64,000 bases of DNA from Fulvimarina manganoxydans. Lineage in GTDB: Bacteria > Pseudomonadota > Alphaproteobacteria > Rhizobiales > Rhizobiaceae. The position numbers and the translations under genes are program-made. Where the stretch lies: positions 33,321 through 97,320 of the forward strand of contig NZ_FWXR01000018.1 of the NCBI RefSeq assembly GCF_900176465.1, in the 5' to 3' direction. Under the pieces are notes generated by a model that worked only from the letters and a program-made list of their open reading frames with translations, had not been told where the DNA came from and did no database searches. Shown one piece after another: positions 18,357-27,656 of the stretch; within the stretch, counting starts at the first letter, position 1; the number at the start of each line of letters is the position of its first letter.

Positions 18357-19637
18357 ATGAAACTCACATCCTATTGGCTGGACACCTCGAAGCCCTTTTC
18401 GGGCGGGGCCATGGGGCCGCTCGAGGAGAGCTATGACGTCGCGGTGATCGGCGGCGGCCTGACCGGGTCCTCGGCGGCGCTGACGCTCGCCAAGAAGGGG
18501 GCCCGCGTGGTCCTTCTCGAAGCCGAGACGATCGGCAACGCCGCCTCGGGCCGCAATGGCGGCATGTGCAACAACGGCTTTGCCCAGGATTATGGCGTCA
18601 TGTCCGAGCGTCTCGGGCGCGAGACCGCCGACACGCTCTATCGGGCCTTCGATCTTGGCGTCGACACGGTGGAACGGCTGATCCGGGAAGAGGGCATCGA
18701 CTGCAATTTCGCCCGGGTCGGCAAGTTGAAACTGGCGGCCAAGCCCGAGCATTACGACAAGCTCGCCCGGGCTCAGGAGTTGCTCGCCGCCCATGTCGAT
18801 CCCGATACCGAGATGGTCACGCGGGCCGATCTTCCCGGCGAAGTCGGGTCCGATCGCTATTATGGCGGCCTGATCTATCGCAAGAGCGCCACGATCCATA
18901 TCGGCCGTTTCGTGCGCGGCCTCGCCGAGGCCGCCGCGCGCCACGGCGCCGCGATCTTCGAGCACACGCCGATGACGGGCCTGAAACCCGCGCCGGGCGG
19001 CGGTCACATCGTTCAGACCCCGCGCGGTGAGACGCGCGTCCGCCAGGTGCTTCTGGCGAGCGGCATCTCCCATACCGGACGCCCGCTCTCCTGGGTCCGC
19101 CGGCGCATCGTTCCGGTCGGTGCGTTCCTGATCGTCACCGAGCCGCTGCCGGTCGAAACCCTGGACCGGCTGGTGCCGCGCCGGCGCAACTGCGTCGATA
19201 CGAAGAACCTCGTCAACTATTTCCGCACGACCCCCGACAACCGGCTTCTCTTCGGCGGCCGGGCGCGCTTCGCCGTCTCCAATCCCGCCTCCGACCAGAA
19301 GAGCGGCGCGATCCTGCGCGCCTCGCTGAACGAGGTCTTCCCCGAACTGCGCGATGCCCGCATCGATTATTGCTGGGGCGGCATGGTCGACATGACGCGG
19401 GACCGCCTGCCACGGGCGGGCGAGCGCGACGGCATCTATTATTCGATGGGCTACAGCGGCCACGGCACCCAGATGTCGACGCTCATGGGCACGATCATGG
19501 CCGACGTCATGGACGGGCAGGCCGAGGCGAACCCCTGGAAGAACTTCGACTGGCCCGCCATTCCCGGCCATTTCGGCAAGCCCTGGTTCCTGCCCGTGGT
19601 CGGCGCCTATTACCGCATCAAGGATCGCCTGCAATGA
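18357..19637 (+). CDS. FAD-dependent oxidoreductase, PuuB/DAO type
   Basis: This 426-aa flavin amine oxidase resembles gamma-glutamylputrescine oxidase. The Rossmann motif VAVIGGGLTGSSAALTLA lies at residues 27-44, ASGRNGGMCNNGF follows, and the C-terminus has YYSMGYSGHGTQMSTLMG. It is distinct from the oxidase at 6928-8262. It would oxidise a secondary amine or an N-acylated diamine to an aldehyde or imine. The downstream aldehyde dehydrogenase begins inside its stop codon (ATGA overlap), strongly suggesting that the oxidase makes the aldehyde which the next enzyme consumes. Confidence 0.87.
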   Translation: MKLTSYWLDTSKPFSGGAMGPLEESYDVAVIGGGLTGSSAALTLAKKGARVVLLEAETIGNAASGRNGGMCNNGFAQDYGVMSERLGRETADTLYRAFDLGVDTVERLIREEGIDCNFARVGKLKLAAKPEHYDKLARAQELLAAHVDPDTEMVTRADLPGEVGSDRYYGGLIYRKSATIHIGRFVRGLAEAAARHGAAIFEHTPMTGLKPAPGGGHIVQTPRGETRVRQVLLASGISHTGRPLSWVRRRIVPVGAFLIVTEPLPVETLDRLVPRRRNCVDTKNLVNYFRTTPDNRLLFGGRARFAVSNPASDQKSGAILRASLNEVFPELRDARIDYCWGGMVDMTRDRLPRAGERDGIYYSMGYSGHGTQMSTLMGTIMADVMDGQAEANPWKNFDWPAIPGHFGKPWFLPVVGAYYRIKDRLQ

Positions 19638-21097
19638 CCGACCCCATCCAGCATCTGAAGGAAGCCGGCCATCTGGATCGGTTCTTCATCGACGGGAGCT
19701 GGCGCGCGCCGAAAGGCCGCGAAAAGGCCCCGGTCGTCGATCCCGCGACAGAAGCGGTCGTGGCGCAAGTGCCCCTCGGCAACGCAGCCGATGTCGACGA
19801 TGCGGTGCTGGCGGCAAGGCGCGCCTTTCCGGCGTGGTCCGAGACGCCCGCCCCGGAGCGCGCCGCCTGTCTCGGCCGCATCCATAAGCTGATCCTCGAA
19901 CGGCTCGATCTGATCGCCCATGCGCTCATGACCGAAATGGGCGCGCCCATCACCTATGCCCGCCAGACCCAGGTCCCGCTCGCCGCCGAACATATTCGCG
20001 TCGCGCGCGACAATCTCGCCGACTTCCCCTTTGTCTCGAAGCGCGGCACGACCGCGATCATGAAGGAGCCGATCGGCGTCTGCGCGCTGATCACGCCCTG
20101 GAACTGGCCGCTCTACCAGATCACCGCCAAGGTCGGCCCGGCGCTGGCAGCCGGCTGCACGGTGGTGCTGAAGCCGAGCGAGCTTTCCCCCTTGAGCGCG
20201 CTTCTCTTCGCCGAGATCGTCGAGGAGGCCGGCTGCCCGCCGGGCGTCTTCAACCTCGTCAACGGCTCCGGCCCTGTCGTCGGCGAAGCGCTGGCCGCCC
20301 ATGACGACGTGGACATGGTCTCGATCACCGGCTCGACCCGGGCGGGCGTTCTCGTCGCGCAAGCCGCCGCCCCGACGGTCAAGCGCGTTGCGCAGGAGCT
20401 CGGCGGCAAATCGCCCAACATCGTCCTGCCCGACGCCGATCTTGACCGCTGCGTGCCGCTCGGCGTTGCCGCCGCCATGCGCAATCTAGGCCAGTCCTGC
20501 AGCGCGCCGACGCGCATGCTGGTGCCGCGCGCCCGGCTCGCCGAGGTCGAGGCGCTGGCGCGGATGGCGGTCGCGGAGTTCGTGGTCGGCGCGCCGACCG
20601 ACGAGGCGACGACCCACGGCGCCATCGCCAACCGGGCGCAATATGAGCGCGTTCAGATCATGATCGAGACGGGAATCGCCGAAGGCGCCAGGCTCGTCGC
20701 CGGCGGGCCGGGCCGGCCCGAGGGCCTGGCGGCGGGTCTTTTCGCCCGGCCGACGGTCTTCTCCGATGTCCGCCGCGACATGGCGATCGCAAGGGAAGAG
20801 ATCTTCGGGCCCGTGCTCGCCATCCTGCCCTATGACACGGTGGAAGAAGCGATCGCGATCGCCAACGACACGGTCTATGGGCTCGGCGCCCATGTGCATG
20901 GCACCGATATGGACGAGGTGCGCCGCGTCGCTTCGCAGATTCGCGCCGGTCAGGTCCATCTCAACGCTCCCGCCTGGGACCCGCAGGCGCCCTTCGGCGG
21001 CTACAAACGCTCCGGCAACGGGCGCGAATATGGCCCGGAAGGCATGGAGGAATATCTGGAGACGAAGGCTATTCTCGGCTATTATTCCGAAGCCTGA
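19634..21097 (+). CDS. NAD-dependent aldehyde dehydrogenase
   Basis: This protein of about 487 aa has ALITPWNWPLYQI, the general base in QELGGKSPNIVLPDAD, the nucleophile Cys in LGQSCSAPTR (Ser follows where most family members have another residue), EEIFGPVLAI and PFGGYKRSGNGRE. The true ATG, at 19634, overlaps the stop of the upstream oxidase. It differs clearly from the GabD-like enzyme at 10943. It closes the rightward gene run; 591 bp of non-coding DNA follow. The substrate is probably the aldehyde made by its coupled partner. Confidence 0.88.
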   Translation: MTDPIQHLKEAGHLDRFFIDGSWRAPKGREKAPVVDPATEAVVAQVPLGNAADVDDAVLAARRAFPAWSETPAPERAACLGRIHKLILERLDLIAHALMTEMGAPITYARQTQVPLAAEHIRVARDNLADFPFVSKRGTTAIMKEPIGVCALITPWNWPLYQITAKVGPALAAGCTVVLKPSELSPLSALLFAEIVEEAGCPPGVFNLVNGSGPVVGEALAAHDDVDMVSITGSTRAGVLVAQAAAPTVKRVAQELGGKSPNIVLPDADLDRCVPLGVAAAMRNLGQSCSAPTRMLVPRARLAEVEALARMAVAEFVVGAPTDEATTHGAIANRAQYERVQIMIETGIAEGARLVAGGPGRPEGLAAGLFARPTVFSDVRRDMAIAREEIFGPVLAILPYDTVEEAIAIANDTVYGLGAHVHGTDMDEVRRVASQIRAGQVHLNAPAWDPQAPFGGYKRSGNGREYGPEGMEEYLETKAILGYYSEA

Positions 21098-21688
21098 GCC
21101 GCATCTCATAGGAAATCCGTTCGGTTGCTTTGCGATACGGATCTTTAGAGCCGCTCAAGCGCTGCGCGGGCTTTGATACGGAGCCCGACTGGGTCAATCG
21201 GACATCGTATCAAATGGTGTCCGCGGGGCACAGGGCACGACGCCCGACCGCAGGCGGCCGGTGGATCGCAGAGCCGATACCTTCAACGCATCGTCATTCT
21301 GTGTCCGCGTACCGAGCATCCAGAAACGCTCGAGAAATGCGCGGCTTCATTGGCACACTGGATGCTTGGGACGGAGCCCGAGCATGACGAACGCGATGAA
21401 AGCCAACGCCTGATCTCTGAGCGCCGAGCAGCCGATCGGCGCCGGAGAAGAGACTGCCCTAAGGCCACAGGGCGCGCTGCTCCACTGTCGTCGAACAGGA
21501 ATTGCGGTCGATTGGTCGTCCCGATCGATCATAGTCCGCACTGTGACCATCGGTAACTCTTCATATAGGAAAGAGTTCATCGGAACCGGTATTGGCACGA
21601 TTGATGCGATCGCGAACATTTCCGTTAAGCGTCGCTCAGGACTTTCGAGACATCATTCGTCAGCGTATGATTCTGCGAGAGAAGTGCA
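21098..21688. other. 591-bp intergenic region with mosaic repeats
   Basis: No convincing gene is present. It holds one copy of a roughly 110-bp palindromic repeat (21289-21400) and, near 21525-21545, a GATCGATCAT-containing segment that recurs near 56456 and 58097. The final 90 bases before the TadG-like gene include GAGAGAAG, its probable ribosome-binding site. Confidence 0.6.
21289..21400 (-). repeat. Dispersed palindromic repeat, copy A
   Basis: Read on the minus strand this copy aligns almost end to end with 57942-58055. Shared blocks are CGCGTTCGTCATGCTCGGG, a CATCCAGTG.GCC.ATGAAGCCGC block, GCGTTTCTGGAT and AGAATGACGA. The outer arms are inverted (GTCATGCTCGG against a CATTCT-containing partner), so the element can fold on itself. 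It is intergenic, in keeping with rhizobial mosaic elements. Confidence 0.8.
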
Positions 21689-23104
21689 ATGCCTGTCCGC
21701 CGAGAAACGATCCTGAAACCGTTATGGCGTCGTCTTCGCGCCTTCAAGCGCGAGCGATCCGGTAATGTCGCGATGATGTTCGCGCTTTCGGCCGTGCCAC
21801 TCGTCTTGGCGATCGGCGGCGCGGTCGATTTTCGCAATGCGTCCAATTCCGAAAGAGACGTCCAAAGCGATCTGGACAGTGCCGTTTTGGCCGCCAGTCA
21901 TTCGATCTCGACCGCGAGCGAGGGGGAGCTCGAAGCCGAGGTGAAGCGGTTCTTCAACGCTCAGCAGATCGCCCGATCCGGGACGTTCGAGATCGATCAG
22001 GTGACGGTCGACAAGGCCCATCGCACGATCGAGGCGACGGCCACAGGGACGGTCCCGACGATGTTCCTGCAGGTGATGGGGATGCGATCGATCGATATGA
22101 CCGTTCGATCGGGATCCCAAGGCGTCAGCAAGCCCTATCTCGACATCCTGATCGTCGTAGACAATTCCGCCTCGATGCTTTTGGCCGCGACACCGGCCGA
22201 TCGAGACAGGATGCAGCAGGAGATCGGTTGCGTCTTTGCCTGCCACACACACGAAGGCCCTGTGGGCACAACAAGCTATGCGACCAATTACGACTATGCG
22301 AGGGGGCGAGGGATCCGTCTTCGGAGCGATGTCGTGGCCGATGCGGTTCGAACGTCGATGGACGAGATCAAGAAGGCCGATCCGAACGGAGAGCGGATTC
22401 GTGTCGGGCTTTACACCATCGGCGACTATGCCAAAAAGATTGTAGACCCAGACTATCTCTCCGCAGAGGTCCAGGGCAAGGGAGGACTGCTTTGCAGCAG
22501 TCACCATCCTCTCCTGGGGGGCACGAAGTGCAAAAAAACCGATCAAGGAAAAACCACTCAAGAAGTCCTTCTCAACGAGAAGGTTGCGCGCTTGAGCGAG
22601 GATTCTGACGAGACCAGTATATTCGACCTGTCGCTCGAAACGCTGACGAAAATGATCGGACGGGCCGGGTCCGGAGCCACCCCGTCGGAGCCGAAGAAGC
22701 TGATCATGATGTTGACGGACGGTCTGATCTCGAAGCGCGAATGGGTTTGGGAGTCGCCCAACAAGATCGCGCCGACGAATCCGAAATGGTGCGATCAGAT
22801 TAAAGACCGTGGAATTGATATCGCCGCCCTTTATACTGAATATCTGCCGGTGCCTTGGGATTGGGGCTACAATGCCGGGCCAGGGGCCAGCATGGGATCG
22901 GCGGGATGGAACTCGACCTGGGGCGGTCACATGCGCGGCAGCGCGTCTCCTTCGATGACGCGGCGAGACTACATTCCCCTGGCGCTGGAAGACTGCGCGT
23001 CGAGCCCGAAATACTTCCTGTCGGCAAATTCGGAATCTGAGATTCACAACGGAATGAAAAGGCTTCTCAACGCCTATCTCTCCTCCCCGCGTCTGACCCA
23101 TTGA
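21689..23104 (+). CDS. TadE/TadG-like protein with von Willebrand A domain
   Basis: This 471-aa protein begins with a basic stretch and RSGNVAMMFALSAVPLVLAIGGAVD, the TadE/TadG N-terminal membrane segment (core NVAMMFALSAVPL). A coiled region follows, and then a vWA domain whose metal site DNSAS appears in ILIVVDNSASM near residue 155. It is probably anchored in the inner membrane with the vWA domain outside, as in TadG proteins of the Flp/Tad pilus system. No other tad genes are in the window, so it may be an orphan. GAGAGAAG lies a few bases upstream of the ATG. Repeats and intergenic DNA precede it. Confidence 0.8.
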   Translation: MPVRRETILKPLWRRLRAFKRERSGNVAMMFALSAVPLVLAIGGAVDFRNASNSERDVQSDLDSAVLAASHSISTASEGELEAEVKRFFNAQQIARSGTFEIDQVTVDKAHRTIEATATGTVPTMFLQVMGMRSIDMTVRSGSQGVSKPYLDILIVVDNSASMLLAATPADRDRMQQEIGCVFACHTHEGPVGTTSYATNYDYARGRGIRLRSDVVADAVRTSMDEIKKADPNGERIRVGLYTIGDYAKKIVDPDYLSAEVQGKGGLLCSSHHPLLGGTKCKKTDQGKTTQEVLLNEKVARLSEDSDETSIFDLSLETLTKMIGRAGSGATPSEPKKLIMMLTDGLISKREWVWESPNKIAPTNPKWCDQIKDRGIDIAALYTEYLPVPWDWGYNAGPGASMGSAGWNSTWGGHMRGSASPSMTRRDYIPLALEDCASSPKYFLSANSESEIHNGMKRLLNAYLSSPRLTH

Positions 23105-23220
23105 GTTGTCGGGCCTGTTCAAAGCGGTTGTCCACCTGCTTTCGGTCAGACGGAGCGCAAAGCGGCCTTGCAGCCCGCACCGTCTTTCATTCGGCCCGCC
23201 GATCGGCCATATAGCGGCCC

Positions 23221-24162
23221 ATGAGCGAGACGGTGGACATGAAGGCCGCCGGCCCGACCATCCCATTCGCGCGGATGAACGGGCTCGGTAACGAGATCAT
23301 CGTGGCGGATATGCGGGGGTCGAAAGCCCGCATATCGCCCGAGGCGGCGCGCGCCTTGGCCGAGGATGCGGCGACGCGCTTCGATCAGATCATGGCGATC
23401 CACGATCCGCGCCTTCACGGCACCGACGCCTATATCCGCATTCTCAATCGCGACGGGTCGGAGGCCGGCGCCTGCGGCAACGGCACGCGCTGCGTCGTTC
23501 AGGCGCTCGCCGCCGAGACCGGACGGCAGAGCTTCACCTTCGAAACCCTTGCCGGCATCTTGAGCGCCCATGAGCGCGAGGACGGCCTTGTTTCGGTGGA
23601 TATGGGCCCGCCGCGCTTCGGCTGGCAGGATATTCCGCTGGCCGAAGAGTTTCGCGATACCCGCGCCATCGAATTGCAGATCGGCCCGATCGACGCGCCG
23701 GTGCTCCATTCGCCCTCGGTCGCTTCCATGGGCAATCCCCATGCGATCTTCTGGGTCAAGGCCGATGTCTGGTCCTATGATCTCGATCGCTTCGGTCCGA
23801 TCCTGGAAAATCATCCGATCTTTCCCGAGCGCGCCAATATCTCGATCGCTCAGGTGACGAGCGCGGAGAGCCTGACCTTGCGCACCTGGGAGCGGGGCGC
23901 GGGGCTCACCGGCGCCTGCGGCTCGGCGGCCTGCGCCGCTGCCGTCTCGGCCGCGCGCACACGGCGAACGGGGCGAAAGGTGGCGGTGACGGTGCCAGCC
24001 GGCGGCGAACTCCTGATCGAATGGCGCGAGGACGATCACGTGATCATGACGGGTCCCGCGACCTGGATGTGGTCCGGACGGCTCGACCCGCAGACCGGGG
24101 CTTACATCCGCGACGCGGAAGGCAAGACAAGCCTGCCCGAGGAAAGCCGGGAGCCGGCCTGA
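23221..24162 (+). CDS. dapF: Diaminopimelate epimerase
   Basis: This 313-aa enzyme interconverts LL- and meso-diaminopimelate for peptidoglycan and lysine synthesis. Both catalytic cysteines are present: the first in [12 protein letters not shown] near residue 85 and the second in [13 protein letters not shown] near residue 237. The N-terminal [13 protein letters not shown] motif is typical. The ATG at 23221 is used; one at 23239 also fits, and neither has a strong ribosome-binding site. The stop overlaps the ATG of mtaB by one base (TGATG), so the two are translationally coupled, an order common in Hyphomicrobiales. Confidence 0.96.
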   Translation: MSETVDMKAAGPTIPFARMNGLGNEIIVADMRGSKARISPEAARALAEDAATRFDQIMAIHDPRLHGTDAYIRILNRDGSEAGACGNGTRCVVQALAAETGRQSFTFETLAGILSAHEREDGLVSVDMGPPRFGWQDIPLAEEFRDTRAIELQIGPIDAPVLHSPSVASMGNPHAIFWVKADVWSYDLDRFGPILENHPIFPERANISIAQVTSAESLTLRTWERGAGLTGACGSAACAAAVSAARTRRTGRKVAVTVPAGGELLIEWREDDHVIMTGPATWMWSGRLDPQTGAYIRDAEGKTSLPEESREPA

Positions 24163-25451
24163 TGGGTGTCGACGTCATTTCCTTCGGCTGCCGCCTCAAC
24201 ACCTATGAGGCGGAGGTGATGAAGCGCGAAGCGGGCGCGGCCGGCCTCGGCGCTGGCGAGACAAACGCGATCGTCTTCAACACCTGCGCGGTGACGGCCG
24301 AGGCCGTGCGCCAAGCCCGCCAGCAGATTCGCAAGGCGCGGCGCGAGAACCCGGATGCGCGCATCGTCGTCACCGGCTGCGCTGCGCAGGTCGAGCCCGC
24401 CCGTTTTGCCGAGATGGCGGAAGTCGACGCCGTGATCGGCAATGACGAGAAGCTGAAGGCCGAAAGCTATCGCGCGCTGCCCGACTTCGGCGTCTCGGCC
24501 GAGGAGAAGGTCAAGGTCAACGACATTATGAGCGTGACCGAAACCGCCGGCCATATGGTCGATGCGATCGAAGGCCGGGCGCGCGCCATCGTTCAGATCC
24601 AGAATGGCTGCGACCATCGCTGCACCTTCTGCATCATCCCCTATGGACGGGGCAATTCGCGCTCGGTCCCGATGGGTGCCGTGGTGGAACAGGTCAAGCG
24701 CCTCGTCGCGAGCGGCTATAACGAGGTGGTGCTGTCGGGCGTCGACATGACGAGCTGGGGCGCCGATCTGCCCGGCTCGCCGAAGCTCGGCCGGCTGATC
24801 CAGTCGATCCTGAAGACCGTGCCGGATCTTGCCCGTCTGCGCCTCTCCTCGATCGATTCCGTCGAAGCGGACGAGGCTCTGATCGAGGCGATCGGCAGTG
24901 AGAGGCGGCTGATGCCCCATCTCCATCTCTCGCTCCAGGCCGGCGACGACATGATCCTGAAGCGCATGAAGCGCCGCCACTTGCGGGACGATTCCATTCG
25001 CTTTTGCAGCGAGATGCGAGCCAAACGCCCCGACATCGTCTTCGGCGCCGATCTGATCGCGGGTTTTCCGACCGAAACCGACGCGATGTTCGACAATTCC
25101 TTGAAGCTCGTCGACGAATGCGGCCTGACCTTCCTCCATGTCTTTCCCTTCTCGCCGCGCGAGGGGACACCGGCCGCGCGCATGCCGCAGCTGCCCAAGG
25201 AGATCGTCAAGGCGCGGGCCGCAGCGTTGCGCGAAAAGGGCGAAGCCGCCCATGCGGCGCATTTGTCGCGCCGCTTGGGGAGCCTCCAGCGCGTTCTGAT
25301 CGAGCGGGAGGGGATCGGCCGGGCTGAGGACTTCACGCTCTGCCGGATCGATCGCGGCGAGCCGGGCTCGATCCTTGCCGCGAAGATCATCGGCTTGGAT
25401 GCCGGCTTGTTGCAGGCCGAAGCTTTGATCGATGGTGTCGCCGCAGCGTGA
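24162..25451 (+). CDS. mtaB: tRNA ct6A37/t6A37 methylthiotransferase
   Basis: This protein of about 429 aa is a radical-SAM methylthiotransferase that converts t6A37 to ms2t6A37 in tRNAs reading ANN codons. The N-terminal cluster-binding cysteines appear in SFGCRLNTYE, FNTCAVTAEA and VTGCAAQ; the radical-SAM CxxxCxxC is in CDHRCTFCIIPYGRG near residue 150. A C-terminal TRAM-like segment is short. The ATG at 24162 sits in the dapF stop; longer upstream forms read dapF in another frame. It is followed by the ftsY locus, 146 bp downstream. Confidence 0.94.
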   Translation: MGVDVISFGCRLNTYEAEVMKREAGAAGLGAGETNAIVFNTCAVTAEAVRQARQQIRKARRENPDARIVVTGCAAQVEPARFAEMAEVDAVIGNDEKLKAESYRALPDFGVSAEEKVKVNDIMSVTETAGHMVDAIEGRARAIVQIQNGCDHRCTFCIIPYGRGNSRSVPMGAVVEQVKRLVASGYNEVVLSGVDMTSWGADLPGSPKLGRLIQSILKTVPDLARLRLSSIDSVEADEALIEAIGSERRLMPHLHLSLQAGDDMILKRMKRRHLRDDSIRFCSEMRAKRPDIVFGADLIAGFPTETDAMFDNSLKLVDECGLTFLHVFPFSPREGTPAARMPQLPKEIVKARAAALREKGEAAHAAHLSRRLGSLQRVLIEREGIGRAEDFTLCRIDRGEPGSILAAKIIGLDAGLLQAEALIDGVAAA

Positions 25452-25596
25452 CGCGAAGCCTTTGCCGTCGACCCAATTGCGCATTCGCTTGATCGCGGCG
25501 GCGCTCTATCTTGAAGATGCCGCGTCTCGCGGACCGGGCTGAGGACGGCCCGACCCCGCCCGACGACGTGGGCCGAGTTTAAGGACGAACACGACC

Positions 25597-25950
25597 ATGG
25601 CTGAAAAGAAGGGTTTTCTGCGCCGGATCTTTTCCTTCGGAAGCGCAGCGGAGGAAGAGCGGACGCCCGAAAACGGGCAGACACCCCGGCCGAACGATCT
25701 CGAGATCGGCCGCGAGGATGCGCCCGATCCCGATGCGAGGCCGGTGGCCGCGGCAAGCGTCGTCGCCGATGCCGAGGCTGGCGCGGCAGCGTCCGACAAT
25801 GGCGGCATTACGCCGGTCTCCGAGATGGGCCGATCTGGCCCGGACGCCTCCGGCGCGGGCGAGGCCGAGGAGACGAAGAAGCCTGAGGATGCGGGTGCCG
25901 AGAGCCCCGAGGCTCAAAAAAAAAACCCGATGCGCAGCAACTGGAGCTAG
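25597..25950 (+). CDS. ftsY: FtsY N-terminal part, ends after a -1 frameshift site
   Basis: This 117-codon frame starts MAEKKGFLRRIFSFG, the basic amphipathic FtsY N-terminus that touches the membrane, then continues into an acidic linker. It ends at a TAG 22 bases after a run of ten A (25916-25925). The remainder of FtsY continues at once in the -1 frame from CCC at 25926, with the same acidic composition and no stop, into the NG GTPase domain. It is therefore one gene, broken either by a sequencing or assembly error in a homopolymer, by a real mutation, or by programmed slippage. The zero-frame codons at the site read AAA AAC after an A, a canonical -1 slippery heptamer. Confidence 0.85.
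   Translation: MAEKKGFLRRIFSFGSAAEEERTPENGQTPRPNDLEIGREDAPDPDARPVAAASVVADAEAGAAASDNGGITPVSEMGRSGPDASGAGEAEETKKPEDAGAESPEAQKKNPMRSNWS
25916..25925 (+). other. A10 run with slippery heptamer at the ftsY frame change
   Basis: Ten consecutive A. In the frame of the upstream ORF the bases 25920-25926 read A AAA AAC, and a -1 step places the next codon, CCC, in the frame of the FtsY NG domain. One additional A, or loss of two, would also join the frames. A GC-rich stem (GGCGGC at 25950-25955 with GCCGCC at 25965-25970) lies 24 bases downstream, further than usual for a stimulator. Confidence 0.85.
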
Positions 25951-26312
25951 GCGGCGAGGCCAAAGCCGCCGAAAACCCGTCCGTTCCCGGCTCGGGGCCG
26001 GGCGTCGACGTCGTCCAGGACGCTGCGTCCGATCCGTCGCTCGTCCCGCTGGGGGAGCAGGCGGATCACTCGGACCCATCGACCGATTTCAGCTTTCTCG
26101 ACGCCGAGCTGCCGCCTGAGGCCGAGAGCGAAGAGGAGACGCAGAGCGACTTCTCCTTCCTTGATGCGCCGGGCGCACCGGATGACGAGACCGACGAGTC
26201 GGACACAAAGCCTGCCGGCGCCGCGAAAGACGGCGAAACGGCGCTCGGCGACGAGCCGCCGCGGCCCCAGACCGAAGACCGACCGGGGGCGCTGAGCGCC
26301 GAGCCCGCCGAC

Positions 26313-27587
26313 ATGCGGGTCGATGCGGCAGACCGTCAGCCCATAGCCAGCGAGACGCCGCAGCCTGTCGAGCCCCTCGACGAGACCCGCCCTGAGACCG
26401 AGCCTGGCGTCGCGCCTCCTATCGCCGATGAGAGCCAGTCCACCTTGAGCGACGACGCCAAGGAGGAGGAAGCCGACTTCTCCTGGCTCGATGAAGATCT
26501 GCCGCCCGAAGACGAGGATGAAGACGAAGAAGACGGGGCGACGCCAGCGGTCACTGCCGCGCCGCGCCGCCCGCAGGTTGCCGGCGATGCCGGTTTTCGC
26601 CTGCGCGAAGAGGCCCGGCCTCAGCCCGCCGGCCCGGCGGCGCCCCAACTCACCTGGCTTCAGCGCCTGCGCGCCGCGCTCGGGCGATCCTCGACCCAGC
26701 TCACCGGACAGATCACCTCGATTTTCACCAAGCGCCGCCTCGACGAGGAGGTGCTTCAGGATTTCGAGGACGTCCTCATCCAGGCCGATCTCGGCGTCGA
26801 GACGGCGATGCGTATCACCGATCGCCTCTCCGAGGGCCGCTATGGCAAGGAAGTCTCCGGCGCCGAGGTGAAGCGCGTGCTGGCCGAGGAGATAGAGAAG
26901 GCGCTCGACCCGGTCGCTCTGCCGCTCGAACTCGATCTCGAAAAGACCCCGCATGTCATTCTGGTCGTCGGCGTCAACGGCACCGGCAAGACGACGACCA
27001 TCGGCAAACTTGCCGCGAAGCTCACTCGTGCCGGTCTGTCGGTCACGCTCGCGGCCGGCGACACGTTCCGCGCGGCGGCGGTCGAGCAGCTGAAGATTTG
27101 GGGCGAGCGCACGGGCTCAGAGGTCGTCGCGCGGCCGATCGGCGCCGATGCGGCGGGGCTCGCCTTCGACGCCTATGACACGGCGGTCAAGAACGGCTCG
27201 GATGTTCTGATCATCGACACGGCGGGTCGTCTTCAGAACAAGGCCGAACTGATGGCCGAGCTCGAAAAGATCATCCGCGTCCTGCAGAAGCGCGAGCCCG
27301 ACGCGCCCCATACGGTGCTCCAGACGCTGGACGCGACGACGGGTCAGAACGCCATGAACCAGGTTGACATCTTCCGCAATGTGGCGGGCGTCAACGGCCT
27401 CGTCATGACCAAGCTCGACGGCACGGCCCGCGGCGGCATCCTCGTCGCCATCGCCGCCAAGCACCGCCTGCCGGTCTATTTCGTGGGTGTCGGCGAGGGG
27501 ATCGACGATCTCGAACCCTTCAAAGCCCGCGACTTCGCCGCCGCGATCGCCGGCGTGGAGGCCGAAGCGATCAGCGAAAGCGCTTAA
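26313..27587 (+). CDS. ftsY: Signal recognition particle receptor FtsY, main part with NG domain
   Basis: This is the SRP receptor GTPase, which docks ribosome-SRP complexes at the inner membrane. The N domain begins near LTWLQRLRAALGRSS; the G domain has G1 VGVNGTGKTTTIGKLA, AAGDTFRAAA, the G3-like DTAGRLQNK, the G4 region TKLDGTARGG and the closing GVGEGIDDLEPF. The ATG at 26313 is the first start codon in this frame, but the frame is open back to 25926 and encodes more acidic linker with repeats of the type DFSFLD. The full protein joins 25597-25925 to 25926-27587, about 660 aa, long because of the acidic A domain. Confidence 0.95.
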   Translation: MRVDAADRQPIASETPQPVEPLDETRPETEPGVAPPIADESQSTLSDDAKEEEADFSWLDEDLPPEDEDEDEEDGATPAVTAAPRRPQVAGDAGFRLREEARPQPAGPAAPQLTWLQRLRAALGRSSTQLTGQITSIFTKRRLDEEVLQDFEDVLIQADLGVETAMRITDRLSEGRYGKEVSGAEVKRVLAEEIEKALDPVALPLELDLEKTPHVILVVGVNGTGKTTTIGKLAAKLTRAGLSVTLAAGDTFRAAAVEQLKIWGERTGSEVVARPIGADAAGLAFDAYDTAVKNGSDVLIIDTAGRLQNKAELMAELEKIIRVLQKREPDAPHTVLQTLDATTGQNAMNQVDIFRNVAGVNGLVMTKLDGTARGGILVAIAAKHRLPVYFVGVGEGIDDLEPFKARDFAAAIAGVEAEAISESA

Positions 27588-27656
27588 GCTTTGCCGTGCC
27601 TTGAGGCGCGGCCACGGCTTCGATCCCGTACCCTGCTCGATCGGCCGGGCGCGGGG

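Noticed and set aside
21098..21688. Several 60-130-codon frames in the gap before the TadG-like gene
   Set aside because: They overlap repeat copy A, differ between strands, and none has a convincing ribosome-binding site.
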